Part shown: positions 12,270 through 24,076 of the stretch, one piece after another
Position numbering within the stretch: position 1 is the first letter of the stretch
How the letters are laid out: each line of letters starts with the position of its first letter
Source of the DNA: Clitopilus passeckerianus
Lineage: Eukaryota; Basidiomycota; Agaricomycetes; Agaricales; Entolomataceae
DNA: 64,000 nt
Assembly (NCBI GenBank): GCA_944990035.1
Contig: CALYLX010000155.1
Span: 372,001 to 436,000, forward strand
Direction of reading: 5' to 3'
Translations under genes and position numbers: made by a program
The notes under the pieces: model-generated
What the model saw: the letters and a program-made list of their open reading frames with translations, nothing else
Databases searched by the model: none
Told to the model about the DNA's origin: nothing

Positions 12270-14280
12270 AGCCGAAAGGTCGTCTGCGCAAGCAGAGTGC
12301 GTTTTGCACGAAAAACAGGTTTCGTGAGGACAAGATGCGTGAAGAAGCCATCATAACCGAATTATGCGCTCCTGACAATGGGAGTATGTGAAGCACATTC
12401 TCCGACGCATGCCAGTCTTGGACAGGTCGCGCTTTAAGGCAAGCTCAATCCCCCTTTCGATCAAGTTAACGATGCAGCATACAAAGCCTGACTGGAGACG
12501 CTGGGTCAACCCGCTGAGATCCTTGGGCGTACTTTAGGAGGGACATTAGGCACTGGCATGTTTTCGAAAACTTGAAGGCCAGAGTAGAGCATGAGACTTG
12601 TATGGAGCGGCCACTTCCGTTCCGGCATGGCATAAACTCGGATGGAGGCTGCCGCTATCACCAGCGTTAGACCCTTTAGGGATCAGTTCATTGGCTGGAT
12701 TTTGGGGGTTAGACACATAGATGCAGGTTCTGGTCTAGTAATCATCCTCGGCAATTCAATATTTGGCTAGGACACGTCACATTTCGTATGAAGACCGGCA
12801 TGCCGCCAGCTGGATATCCAGCGTGACAAGCAGATCGGCGTTCTTCTGTGGAGGTATATACCATCAGGGTTAATATCACCCTCCTGGCATTGTTTTGGAA
12901 ACCTACAATTACAGGCAAGGTAGTAAACATATATCTATGAGCAGGCGAGCCCACTGCACGACAGGGTAATAAACCGCGTATCCCCGAAAAGCATACTTAA
13001 CAGGATGCAGTTTATGCGACAACGAACGCCAACTGAAGTCAAGCACGTTGGTACGGGTTGACATGACTCCAATAGCCCGCGGATCCATCCACAGAGGTAT
13101 AGTAAAACGAGCACTGGCCCATAATGAACCGTGGACACCCCATTCTGGATATCTGCCACGCAGATTGGGGCGGAGGTACTGCCTGAGCCTCTCAATAAAC
13201 ACCGGGTATCGAGAGGGTCGTGCTTGATCATCAGATGATGGAACAAACCAGTTTAAGTAGCGATCTGGGTCAGGGAAGAAGTCCCAAGACGCCAGATCGC
13301 AGGACTTCCAATGGAAATGGCCGTCTTCTGAAGGGGACGGGAAAGAACGACGTGAGGGCGAGTGTAGCGAGTACCAAATTACAATGCGTTGTACTCTGTC
13401 AGGAGGTAAGGCACAGGTTTAATCGAAGAGACAATACCCACCAAAGGGGAGTCTCGTAGGGCTTGAATACGCTCCGAAACTTGGAAGTCATCCGTAGTTG
13501 ACGAAAGGAAAGGATTGAGGTGATGCAATGATTGATGATCACGGGAAAATTACTGTGTATAGATAAAAAATTAGCTAAGGATCAAGAAATCGACTTAACC
13601 TAGTGATGTATTCACACGAGACTTAAGCACCCATAAAAGACAAATTATGAGTTTATGGACCAATCAAAATTAGAGAAATACCAATTACAAACAAGCAAAA
13701 ATATTGTAAAGTTTTGGAACTTTGGACGCTGGAAAGAACTCAATGGAGTATCCACTCCATCCTCGTAAAATGACATCGGCTGTGTCCGAGAGTGATTAGC
13801 GCTGGAAAGTGCATCAGATAAGATAATATTAGGTTGAGCCAGCACACTGTAAAAGCCAGATCTTTCAATCCGTCACACTGTAGGTCATATACTTCTTCCA
13901 GCATTAACAACTCCCATCAAAACTGAAATCAAAATTGTGTGAGTTACCTGTGAGTTACCAGACACGACCAACGGCACAAATTACCAGTCGAATTTACCTG
14001 TTGTGCCTAGTGAAGGAGGGTCACTCGGCACTAAAATCACAGCTCTTCGATGGGCAGCCCTTTAGGAAATAGGAGATATGTATTGAGCGGGTTGGAAAAT
14101 GGCTCACCAGCTGATAAGGCATGCACATTGATATTCAGGGTGCATTCGACCTTGGCGAGAAGGAATTTGGGTTGTACTTGGGGAATATAGGTTCTACGCA
14201 TACTACGGAGTGGAAACTAAATCAGCAAGATAGCTTCGGGATTCAAGTACGGCAATCTGCCTTTAGATATGTTACATTGG
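12270..14280. other. Gene-poor stretch with possible decayed coding fragments
   Basis: No complete gene was found. On the minus strand around 12909-13246 two overlapping frames have protein-like composition (for example ERLRQYLRPNLRGRYPEWG and HKLHPVKYAFRGYAVYYP), as if parts of one gene had been split by frameshifts. I do not recognise the family. From 13490 to 14100 the sequence is AT-rich and appears non-coding. Confidence 0.3.
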
Positions 14281-14373
14281 ATATTACGGCTCAAGTACCC
14301 TGTATTTCGATATTTTACTAACCCCTATTTCATCGACCGAAGGAACGACAGAAGCAACGTCCTGACGTTTCGG

Positions 14374-15547
14374 CTTAGCAATCTCATGAGGCCGAACAAC
14401 CAGCTTCCCTGCGCTCACCTCTCCCCTCTGCAGCCTTTCCAATCCGCCCACGATACCTGCCAATCCTCCCTCGAGTATTTCCACCCTGTTCGGCTTGAAT
14501 TCCCCTTTCTCAATCAGGTCCGGCGAAACCCCGAATAACACCTTCCCAATAACCTTTGTACTAGGCATTGTGAACGCGCCGAACGTTGTTAAAATTTCCT
14601 TGTTCTCCTTCTTGTCTTCATCTTTGATGTGGGACGGCAGGACGGTGATCAGATGTCCTTGGTCTCTGGAGTCAAGAAGTACGTAGCCCGTGGTCTGCGT
14701 ATCCTCAGTGCTGACGGCATCATACACAATGGTAATGGGTTCTTTGGGTGATCGAGGAAATTTGAGAGGAGAGTTCAGAGGTAGGGAGTGATCGGTCGAG
14801 AACGTGCGTCGTGCCTAATATTGGAGTATTGGAGGTCGAGGCGGTGGTGATAATGGGTGCAAACCCAGAGAGTCTTGCAAATTGGATGGCTGGGGTTACG
14901 AATAAATCCATTAGACTTCTAATCGATTAGACGATGGACAGATGAAGGACTTACCATTCTGCCCTGAACTAGTCGCTCCACCAAGTAAGACGAAGGGTTT
15001 TTCCGCATACTTTCCTCTTCCACCCTCCACGAACGGGGGAGTTAAATCAATACCAAGAGGTCTCGCAGTGTAAAGTGCTACAACGGCCGTGCCAAGAGCA
15101 ACAGGAATCGTACATGCCTCTTCAATACTAATATTCGATCGTACTCTCGTGGCATATTCGGCATCCGCGAGGACGTATTGTTGGAACCCGTTCCTGAAAA
15201 TTTGAGGAGGCCAGATCCCCTCGAAGAATCTATGGAGTAGAGAGTCAGTCCTTTGTATGTTCCACTGAGACACCAACGAGCCTACATTTTATCGCCGACC
15301 TTCCACTTGACTGTGCCTTCCCCAAGTCCGACAACAAACCAGCGATGTCGCTGCCCAGGACGGCAGGATAATCCTCCACAAAGATAGCATATGCCTGGAC
15401 GTTCCAGTCGACGGGATTGAGTGCACACGCGAGAATCTTTACAAGGACCAAGCCCGAGTCAGGCTCTGGGATAGGCTGACCAGAGACGAGCTCAAAGGCG
15501 CCGTGTTGGAGGTCAGCTGGACGGCTTTCTGAGTGGTTACAGTCATA
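14374..15547 (-). pseudogene. GroES-like MDR oxidoreductase pseudogene (paralog 1 of the cluster)
   Basis: It aligns by eye along its whole length with the intact paralogs at 16222-17409 and 18794-19978, with the same three-exon plan. Three single-base shifts and one small deletion break it. Near 15505 the frame changes between AVQLTSN and HGAFELVSGQPIP. Near 15338 it changes inside DIAG/VVGLGEGTVKW. Near 14747 an extra C separates SSQISSIT from EPIT-like sequence. Close to 14830 three residues are missing before LGTTHVLDRS. The stop after VVRP is also lost, so the last frame runs on to about 14284. Recognisable parts include LVLVKILACALNPVDW, PFVLLGGATSSGQ (dinucleotide-binding loop) and GGLERLQRGEVSAGKLVVRP. 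The gene is almost certainly not functional as an oxidoreductase. Confidence 0.85.
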
Positions 15548-16221
15548 GAAGTTTCTTTAGTGGGATAGTGGAGGAGGCCGACGGGTTGTATTTCCCTCGA
15601 TGAGATAACGAACTCATAGTAGATTGCGTAGATATACGCAAGGGCGCCAGATACGAGACACCGGTGAACCTGTATGGGGAAGAACAGATTCCTTGGCTTA
15701 ATCGTCCAGCGTCGAACTTATTTCGCACAGCGGATCCCAATATGGGTTACTGCGGTAAGATAAAACAAAGGTGGTTCGCCTTTAGTCGGCTATAATAGCA
15801 AGATTGGAGCTAGCTGAGGCTTCACATCAGCGCCATGGATGAGGACCGTCGGCGTCCTTGAAGCCTGACAAAGTCTTTCCTATTCTAGGCTTCTTGCTAT
15901 GACATTGCCAATATCATGGACTTTGGGTCTGCATGTACGCAGATAAAGCTGAGGTGGTGAGAGAAAGGAGTCAGGGAAAAGACGGCGTCTGTGATCTGAA
16001 AAAGCTCTACGGGAAGTGGCTCACGGAGGTTCGCCAGGACCGTACCAGTTACAGTGGCACATGAGGAACGGTCTGTGAGTCAATGATTGTTGGTGCCATT
16101 CAAGCCTTTTAACCTGAATGAAAATGTAGATATTCAATCAGCCAGGGCTGACCAGATCGCATCCAGTGACCAGGATACGAGCCAATGAAATAAGTTGGTA
16201 ATGATGCCACAGAGGACCACA
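15548..16221. other. Spacer between MDR paralogs 1 and 2
   Basis: No exon, tRNA or clear repeat was recognised. It should contain the old promoter of paralog 1 and the 3' region of paralog 2. Confidence 0.4.
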
Positions 16222-17409
16222 TCAAATCTGGGCAGTATCCTGGGGTCGAACAACCAACTTCACTCCACTGACTTCCCCCCTCTCCAGCCTCTCTAATCCT
16301 CCAGCCACGGCTGCTAGGCCACCCTCTACCACCTCCGCCCTGTTCGGCTTAATTTCTCCCCTCTCGACGAACCCCGCCAACTGGCTGAACAGCACCTTCC
16401 CAATGTCTCTCGTGCTCGGTAGGGTGAATACGCCATAAGGAGTTACAATTTCCTTGTTTTCCTTCTTATCCTCCTCTTTGATCTTGGGAGACTCAACGGT
16501 GATGAGCTGGGCACGTTCGATAGAGTCGAGGATTGCGTAGCCTGTGTTTTGTGTCACTGGCGTACCGATGGCATCATATACGAGGGTAATAGGCGCTTCG
16601 GTAATCGAGCATATCTTTGCAGACAGCTCAGACGTGGACAAGGATCGGTCAAGAACATGAGTCGCCCCCAAAGATTGGAGTTGGGAGGTGTGCTTCTGAG
16701 AGGCGGTGGCAATGATGGGCGAGAAACCGGAGAGTTTTGCGAATTGTATAACTAGAGATACTATTAGCATATAGTCGATAATGTAACGGAGAAGTCGAAA
16801 AACGTACCACTCTGTCCCACACTACCTGACCCACCAAGCACAACGAGCGGTTTTCCAGCATACTTGTTCCTTCCACCTTCGCCGAATGGTGAAGTCAGGT
16901 CAATACCGAATGGCTTCGGGCTGTATAATGCTACGACAGCTGTAGCGACAGCAACGGGTAGTGTCGATGCTTCTTCTACAGTGATTCTAGGCGGGACAAC
17001 TGCCGCGTATTCAGCCTCAGCAAGCGCATACCGCTGGAACCCAGTTCTCGAGTTCTCAGGAACCCATGTACCCTCGAAGAATCTACACAATGCATATCGT
17101 CAGCCTCGACAATCAGGAGAGCGTCATGAGAGAGGATGTAGCGTACATATTATCGCCAACCTTCAAATTAGTCACATCTTCCCCAAGCTCAACGACTTCA
17201 CCAGCAATATCGCTCCCCAGCACGATGGGGTAATGCAGGGCAAACAGGCCAGTCTTCTGAACTTTCCAGTCCACCGGGTTGAGCGCAGCCGCAAGAACTT
17301 TGACAAGGACGTAGCCCGGACCAGGTTTTGGGATAGGTTGACCGGAGATTACCTTAAAAGCTCCTTGTTTGACCACCAGCTGGAGAACATTCTGAGTCTT
17401 TGTGGCCAT
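16222..17409 (-). CDS. GroES-like zinc-independent MDR oxidoreductase (paralog 2), 355 aa
   Basis: Exons are 17147-17409, 16808-17082 and 16222-16751. The summed length is 1068 nt, a clean multiple of three, and all introns are GT..AG (64 and 56 nt). The protein starts MATKTQNVLQLVVKQGAF and continues with a GroES-like domain ([37 protein letters not shown]). A Rossmann domain follows, with the NAD(P)-binding loop VVLGGSGSVGQS and LGATHVLDRS. It ends GGLERLERGEVSGVKLVVRP plus seven residues. The catalytic-zinc Cys/His set of classical alcohol dehydrogenases is not evident, so a quinone- or trans-enoyl-reductase-like activity is more likely. No polyketide synthase lies nearby to suggest a partner. 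The substrate is unknown. Confidence 0.88.
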
Positions 17410-17497
17410 GGCGTGTTCCTGAGATTGGTTTGATATAGAGAGCGTATGCAGCGTGGATTGATCCTGATGTGAGCCCAGAACCACAACGGCCGGGATC

Positions 17498-17503
17498 TTT
17501 ATA
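17498..17503 (-). promoter_or_regulatory. TATA box of MDR paralog 2
   Basis: TATAAA reads on the minus strand about 90 bp before the ATG at 17409. The flank downstream (GTTGTGGTTCTGG) resembles the equivalent flank of paralog 3 (GTTATGGTTTTGG), which supports descent by duplication including the promoter. Confidence 0.6.
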
Positions 17504-18793
17504 CTGGCCAGAGCGCCTAATAGAAGATGGTGTCAGGACGGTGCGGAATGAGAAAGATCGAACACCAATTGACTTACTCAGAATCAAGTATCCTTATTGC
17601 GTCGAGCACTCAGTTTGTAATCAGATAGTGAGAAGGCGCATTCAGCACACAATTGGATCGCGGGAGTCCAGATCGTGGTCATTGTCAGCAAATTGGTAAT
17701 AACAGTCAGCATTGCTGAGTATGTTGACAATGTTTTTTGCATGATGTCCCTGTTAGGCGCGAAATATGACGGGATATAGCGAAGGTTGCTTCAAGGTGGA
17801 CTGCTGGCAAGAAGGAGCAAGGAAAGGGATGTCGCGGAGGCTCTCGTAATCAAACTTGATAAACCAGAGAGTAGGCAAGTTTGATGACTGTATAGGGCGA
17901 AGGATTCAGCGTGTTGCCTCCCGGCAGGCTTGAGGAAAAACACACACCAAGCCGGCTGCAAATGGTGTCCCAGCGAGAGCACACTGGTGACTGCTGATTC
18001 TGGTGTTATCGAGTAGTATGGTGCCCGGTAAGAGTCTACGAGGTGGATATAGTTAGTTCCTGGGGTTGTAACGGTAAGACACAAAGTCCCCTACATTTGT
18101 TATCCAACTTTCCCGTTGGTCGCAACAAAATCCGGTCCTGGCTTCGCACATGTCAAGACTCTGTCGATTGGAAGATCTACAGGTGCGGTTGCAATATGTC
18201 CAGGAATTCTTTGCCGCCTCCAGCACTAATATTGCTGATGAAGTCATGGGTTTCGGGATGGGATAAAAGGAGTCTGGAAGTCGAATGCAGTGGTGTTGGG
18301 TCGTCGATATACGATATAGATGGTAGAAGTCAGGTAGAAGTGCTTGATATGTTGCCATGGCTTGAGAAAAGTCCGGTTGTGAAGAATGCACCTGGTCGTT
18401 CAAAACGACGCACTCAGCCACGACGATGTCTCCAAGGAGACCTTCAACTGTGGGCATTCAGGTGCTTGGAACATATTTCTTCGTCAGACGTGTGATGCAG
18501 TCGAGCATTGGCTGCTACTGGAAACGTCCAGCTGGCGAGTAAACAATTGGTTCTTGGGAGAACTTCATAGCCTTATTACTTGCTTCATCAGCGAGCTATT
18601 TGCTGGCTAGATTTACTGTAGATGCCAGTGCAGATGTTGCCATTGTGTGGTCAATTGAAGTGAAGATGGTGGGCGTCAGCAACATCTGGGCGATCCAGGT
18701 GGCCACCATCAGAAGTTTGCGTCTGCATAACTGCTTTATAGTTACACTTTATTTCTACAAGATAAATACATATAACGAATGCCAACAGCCCAT
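17504..18793. other. Spacer between MDR paralogs 2 and 3
   Basis: About 1.3 kb with short unsupported frames on both strands. I see no recognisable domain, RNA gene or repeat. Confidence 0.4.
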
Positions 18794-19978
18794 TTAAGCA
18801 GTCTCCTGAGGCCTAACAACCAACTTCCCAGCACTAATCTCATCCCTCTGCAACCTCTCCAATCCCACCTTCACACCCTTCAACCCTCCCTCAAGCACCT
18901 CCACCCTATTCGGCCTAATCTCCCCTCTCTCCACCAACCCCGTCAACTCCCTAAACAGCGCTTTCCCAATCTCCCTCGTATTCGGCAAGGTGAATACACC
19001 AAAGGTGGAGGCGACCTCCTTGTTGGCCTTCTTATCCACGTCTTTGATCTGAGACCCGAGAACTGTGACGAGGTATCCGTGTTCTTTGGAGTCAAGGAGG
19101 GCGTAACCGGTGGCCTGAGTATCTGGGGAGCTGACGGCGTCGTACACGACTGTGATGGGTTCTTTGGTAATTGAGGAGATTTGGGAAGCGAGCTCGGAGG
19201 TGGAGAGAGAACGGTCTAGGATGTGTGTTGCGCCTAGGGATTGGAGGAGGGGTGTGTGCTTCAATGAGGAGGTGGTTATGATATGTGAGAAGCCGGATAG
19301 TTTGGCGAGTTGGACGACTGTAAATCAAGAGAAAAATCATGAGCAAGTAGTCCAGCTGACATGCAGCAGGAAATGAACGTACCAACTTGGCCAACACTAG
19401 TCGGTCCACCGAGTACAACTATCGGCTTTCCAGCATATTTGCCCTTTCCAGGCTCAACAAATGGGGCAGTCAACTCAATGCCCAGAGGCTTTGCACCGTA
19501 CAGCCCCACAACACCTGCAGCGAGAACAACAGGGATGGTAGATGCCTCTTCAACAGTGACATTCGACGGGACGGCAGCGGCGTATTCTGCCTCAGCGAGT
19601 GCGTATTGTTGGAATCCGGTTCGGGTGTTCTCCTTGGTCCATGTGCCTTGGAAGAATCTGTACGACGTAAACGATGAGTCTTTTCAAATTTGATACCGAG
19701 GCCGACAAGACCTACATCTTGTCTCCCTTCTTCCAGTTGGTCACACCCTCTCCAAGCTCGACGACTTCACCTGCGATATCGGTTCCCAGAACGACGGGAT
19801 AATCCTGCACGAAAATACCGTACTTCTGGACCTTCCAATCGACGGGGTTGAGTGCAGATGCAAGGATCTTGACGAGGACGTAGCCCGGACCAGGCTTGGG
19901 AATGGGTTGGCCAGAGACGAGCTCAAAGGCACCATGCTTAGACGCAAGCTGGACGGCTTTCTGGGTAGTTGCGGCCAT
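18794..19978 (-). CDS. GroES-like MDR oxidoreductase (paralog 3), 353 aa
   Basis: Exons are 19716-19978, 19383-19657 and 18794-19317, 1062 nt in total. The first two exons have exactly the same lengths (263 and 275 nt) as in paralog 2. The N-terminal GroES-like domain reads [31 protein letters not shown] and [17 protein letters not shown]. The Rossmann part shows IVVLGGPTSVGQV and LGATHILDRSLSTSE, and the protein ends SAGKLVVRPQETA. It is the closest intact relative of the paralog 1 pseudogene. The function is presumably NAD(P)H-dependent reduction of an enone or quinone, inferred from the family only. Confidence 0.88.
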
Positions 19979-20064
19979 TGCGTGGTTCTTGGCTCGAATT
20001 TGTGGTTATAATAGGTAGGCTTTGGTCTTGGTTCGATGGGAATCCAAAACCATAACAGACTGGG

Positions 20065-20072
20065 TATTTATA
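20065..20072 (-). promoter_or_regulatory. TATA box of MDR paralog 3
   Basis: TATAAATA on the minus strand lies about 90 bp upstream of the ATG at 19978, the same spacing as in paralog 2. Confidence 0.6.
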
Positions 20073-20982
20073 CACCTACGGAAGTCAGATGAGAGATGAG
20101 GTCAGAATGGCAAACGATGAGGAAGAACATACCCATCGTTGGCTTACTCATTCGCTGCTGTACCATGCGTACCGCGCTTTACACCAACCGGTTGAAGAAT
20201 TCAGCTGCCTGGAAGATAGAGTTCTCCGGAGGGTAATTCAATAGCAGGACAACCGTCACTGTCAGCAGTTGGTTTAGTCAGCGTTGCTGAAAGTTCTAGA
20301 AGTCGGTCGAGCTTACAATGTGGGCCCGGTCATGGAGAGACGTGTTTCGGTATCTTGGTCACACCCATTGTTTCTGTACCGTAGCGTGGGCGTTCTTCGT
20401 GCTCAAGTATGACGGAAGATGGTGGCACTTGAAAGTGCTCATGACGAACTTGAAAGGGGCAAGAGGACGATCATGATCGGTCGAGCTGGCTATCATGATC
20501 AAAGAAATCGTTTGTGCAAGTCTACAAAAAAATATCGAACATTTGAGCTAAGATCGTAGCTGGTTATTGCAACATCCAGGCGGAGAAATCTCCGTTCACC
20601 TACAGAAAATCCTAGCAGTATGCCGAAACGCACTCAAGCCAAAAAATGACGACCTCAAAGAAGAACAAAACGATCCTATTCTCTTTCAATCTCCTTCCAG
20701 CGGATTCGAAAACTGGACCGCGTTGTGAAGTAGCACATACCATGCACTAAACTCGAGGTGCTTCGTCGGCTGAGCTAGGAGCAAGACTTTGATTCAGAAA
20801 GAAGCAGCAATTATATGAGCTCCGGTCATTTACATATCCTTCCTTTCGAATTGTTTTTGAAGCTTAGATCTCAGACCAGAATATCCACCGGGTTTCTCTG
20901 CATCACAAATATCATTACTCGACCAGAGTCAGGCTGGAGGTATCAAACTGGGTAGCAAAACCTTGTTTGAACATATAAATGT
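20073..20982. other. Intergenic, nothing recognised
   Basis: No coding frame with recognisable content and no RNA gene was found. The next feature is a tRNA-like element at about 20985. Confidence 0.4.
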
Positions 20983-20984
20983 CT

Positions 20985-21063
20985 TCCAGCCGGATCGAAC
21001 GGCTGCCCTCTCCGGTCATACGAGGTGACTCCGATTAATTGCTCCTCCATTGAGCTAACGAAT
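20985..21063 (-). other. tRNA-like relic, D- and T-arms preserved
   Basis: The minus strand keeps a perfect D-stem (GCTC..GAGC around AATGGAG) and a perfect five-pair T-arm (AGCCG, loop TTCGATC, CGGCT). The acceptor halves (AATTCGT and GGAAGAC) do not pair, and the anticodon arm is abnormal. It is a tRNA pseudogene or a tRNA-derived element, about 0.5 kb before a functional tRNA-Thr. Confidence 0.4.
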
Positions 21064-21533
21064 TGGGAATATCAATAGCCAACTAAAACCTAAAATTAGG
21101 TGAGTATATCCGTGGAAGACAGATGTCTAACTGGGCCAGATCCAGTGAGTTTGCTCTTATCTGTCAAGGACAAGGGAGTGAATTTCTCCTCGTCGAGAAC
21201 TCGAACTGACATGAAAACTAAATCGGGAGAAAAAAGAACACCCAAAAACCTCTGGTATGATGTGAGGGCAACGACGCCCGAACGGTTCAATCTGGAGGCC
21301 TCCTTCATGGCACGTCCATTGATTGGTACCATTCTAGTCATCTCGTGAGCTTTCCACTTAGGCAAGAGGACCTGTTAGCCTCTCTCAGGCGGGGGTATTA
21401 TAATCTTAGATTCCTCCTATCCTCAGAGGAATGCTCTCGCGATGAACAAAGAACCAAGCTTGAACCCCGAAGTTCAAGCGTAGCTTTTTACCCGACCATA
21501 TCATCAAGCCAACAACAGGAGGTCACAAATAAC

Positions 21534-21606
21534 TCCCTCTTAGCTCAGTTGGTAGAGCGCGTCACTAGTAATGACGAGGTCAGTCGTTCAAGTCGGCTAG
21601 AGGGAA
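21534..21606 (+). tRNA. tRNA-Thr(AGU)
   Basis: All arms fold. The acceptor TCCCTCT pairs fully with AGAGGGA. The D-stem is GCTC/GAGC. The anticodon stem CGTCA/TGACG carries loop CTAGTAA with anticodon AGT. The T-arm AGTCG/CGGCT (one G-T pair) has loop TTCAAGT. There is no intron. The discriminator base is A. Confidence 0.95.
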
Positions 21607-22278
21607 ATTCGTAGGCGACCATTGTTTTATCACAGATGGTAGACTCGTATGGATCCCCTAGCGAATTTCTGCCTGTGCCATTTTTCGAATTTTCGCAGAA
21701 GCTAATTCTTTCAAATTGAGAATAGGTAGCCTGTGGTAAAAAGGCAATTTGGAGGCTTCCAAAGTGCAATCTTCAAACTCGATTGTATTGCTTGTGATTC
21801 TGATTTGTTACGCCTCAAATGGATAATCTGATTATATTTTCTCGGTGATCACCCTGCAATTGGTCCAGGCTAATCTGATATCTGTTATCGCGCTTCCTCC
21901 CGAACGGTCCACCCGAAGTTTCTCGCTCTGCAGACTGCCGGAGCTACAGTGTACCTCCTCGGTTGGATTCTATTGCTCCCAATCAACGAAGAACTCATGG
22001 CGCAGCGCCCTTCTCCTCGTACTTCAGAGAACAATGAACATAGAGCCCACTATGCCGCTCCTCAAGAACCACAGGATGCATCGTAGGATACATTGGCAAT
22101 ATCCATGAGTCAAATCTCGGTTGAATTTCCGTTACCCTTCGCTACCTTGACCAGATCGCCTGCGGATCACCTATAACATGAGAATTTGGGCAAGGGGTAC
22201 GTTAATGGCTGGTTCAAAACATCTCATTTCATATTGCACCACGCTAACCATGTGTTATGACGCGCAGCAATGTCGGAA
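21607..22278. other. Spacer between tRNA-Thr and MDR paralog 4
   Basis: No gene was recognised. It ends at the TATA box of paralog 4. Confidence 0.4.
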
Positions 22279-22286
22279 TATAAAAG
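22279..22286 (+). promoter_or_regulatory. TATA box of MDR paralog 4
   Basis: TATAAAAG lies about 100 bp before the ATG at 22382, matching the spacing in the other paralogs. Confidence 0.55.
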
Positions 22287-22381
22287 AGAGCTACTTGAAT
22301 AGACTCGCCCAACCAATACATCTCGCCCTTATCCAACTATTTAGAACAAGTGCTCGCTCTTTTCGTCACGAAGTAGCTGCA

Positions 22382-23554
22382 ATGGCACAAACTCAAAAGG
22401 CTCTTCACCTGACCTCGAAGCAAGGCCCTCTTGGGGTAGCATCTGGCCAGCCCATTCCCAAACCAGGACCTGGCCTCGTCTCCGTCAAAATCCACGCAGC
22501 TGCACTCAACCCGATCGACTGGAAGATCCAAAAACTTGGTTTCTTCGTCGACTGGTTCCCAGCTGTTCCAGGAACCGATATCGCCGGCGAAGTCGTGGAG
22601 GTTGGCGAAGGCGTGCATGGCTGGAAGGAGGGAGCTAAAATGTGAGTTTATGCAAGATTTCCCATTCTGCAACCTCGAAGTGACTATCGAATGGTTTTTT
22701 CCTGTGTCGTTTCTTCCAAGGCTCATGGACTCGTGAAAATGACCGCGCAGGCTTCCAACAATACACCCTCGCCGACCCTTTCTATGCAGCCCGCGTTCCC
22801 TCTAACGTTACCTACGAAGAGGCAGCATCCTTACCAATCGTCCTCGGGGCTGCCGTCGTCGGATTATACGCGCCAACCCCTGCTGGTGCAGCTCTGACAC
22901 CTCCTTTCGTCGAAGGTGGGCGAGGCAAGTACACAGGCCAACCACTCCTCGTCTTCGGTGGTGCCTCCTCCTTGGGCCAAGTCGTCATTCAACTTTCCAA
23001 ACTCTCCGGATTCAGCCCCATCATCACCACTGCCTCTGCGAAAAATGAAACCTTGCTCAAATCGCTCGGTGCCACCCATGTCATTGATCGAACTTTTCCC
23101 CTATCGCAGCTTGCTACTACCGTGTCCTCCATCACCCCTACGCCGATCAAGCTCGTCTTTGACGCAGTGACTTCTGTAGAGACACAGAACGCTGGCTATA
23201 ACCTTCTAGCGGAGGGCGGTCAATTCGTCGTTGCGATGAGTCGAAGTAGCCTCGTAGAGAACCCCGTTCCTGAGAAGGAGATCGTCAAGGTTCTTGAGAT
23301 TCTCAATATTCCCCCGAACAGGGAACTTGGGAAGCAGTTGTACGCGAGCTTGGAGAAGCTGATTGAGAATGGGGAGCTCAAGGTATGATTTCTTTAGTTG
23401 CTTTCAGGATAGGAGGCTGATTCGTATTCTTTAGCCGAACGCTGTTGAGATTCTCCCTGGTGGGCTGAATGGTGTCGCTGGTGGATTAGAGAGGTTACAG
23501 AAGGGACTGGTTTCTGGTAGGAAGTTGGTCGTGAAACCGCAGGAAACTGAGTAA
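22382..23554 (+). CDS. GroES-like MDR oxidoreductase (paralog 4), with a GT..CG intron end
   Basis: The protein begins [20 protein letters not shown] and carries [68 protein letters not shown] and a C-terminus [20 protein letters not shown]. The reading-frame-preserving exons are 22382-22641, 22710-23382 and 23435-23554 (1053 nt, 350 aa). The first intron (22642-22709) starts GTGAGT but ends ..GTGTCG, where the paralogs end in AG. The only nearby AG (after CCAAG, 22720) gives a frameshift and a stop within a few codons. The intron inside the Rossmann loop, present in paralogs 2, 3 and 5, is absent, and a different intron (23383-23434) sits near the C-terminus. The gene is either a recent splice-site mutant or uses a rare acceptor. 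Confidence 0.75.
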
Positions 23555-24076
23555 AGCTTTGAACGATCGAATAAAATATGGTTCTACTACATCGCGGTAG
23601 GGTGCTCTTTAGAATGCTTATATAATATACACCTCGTCATGGTTATCCCTTGCACCCATTTTTTTAAAAATCATCGAAACGAACGTGAAGTACACATGAA
23701 GGAGATTAACATGCATAGAGAGCTGCCTACAGCAGCAGCACTTGATGCCCTCACGCCAAAATATGTAGCGGTAGGTAGAGAAATATTTCTTCCGCGAACT
23801 AGGACAATCTATCCTACTCACACCCTCCAAACTTGCCAGGGATGCCGCTCTTTCGATAATCAGTATTGCGCCTATTTATGACTACATGGAATGAGCAGCA
23901 AGGTGTTGACTGTAGTACTCATGGTACCCACGTGTGTTTCGGCCCAAACTTGAACGAACACATGTTCAAACACTGGCAGCGCCTACTCAATCTCTCCCTA
24001 ACCCTCTTCTTCTTCTTCAGCCTGAGGTCCCTCCAAACTCAATCTCTTACAGTCAATAACAGTTATACACGGACTA
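23555..24076. other. Intergenic
   Basis: No gene was recognised. A short CT-rich run (CTCTTCTTCTTCTTC) lies at about 24004-24018, upstream of the ankyrin gene start. Confidence 0.4.
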
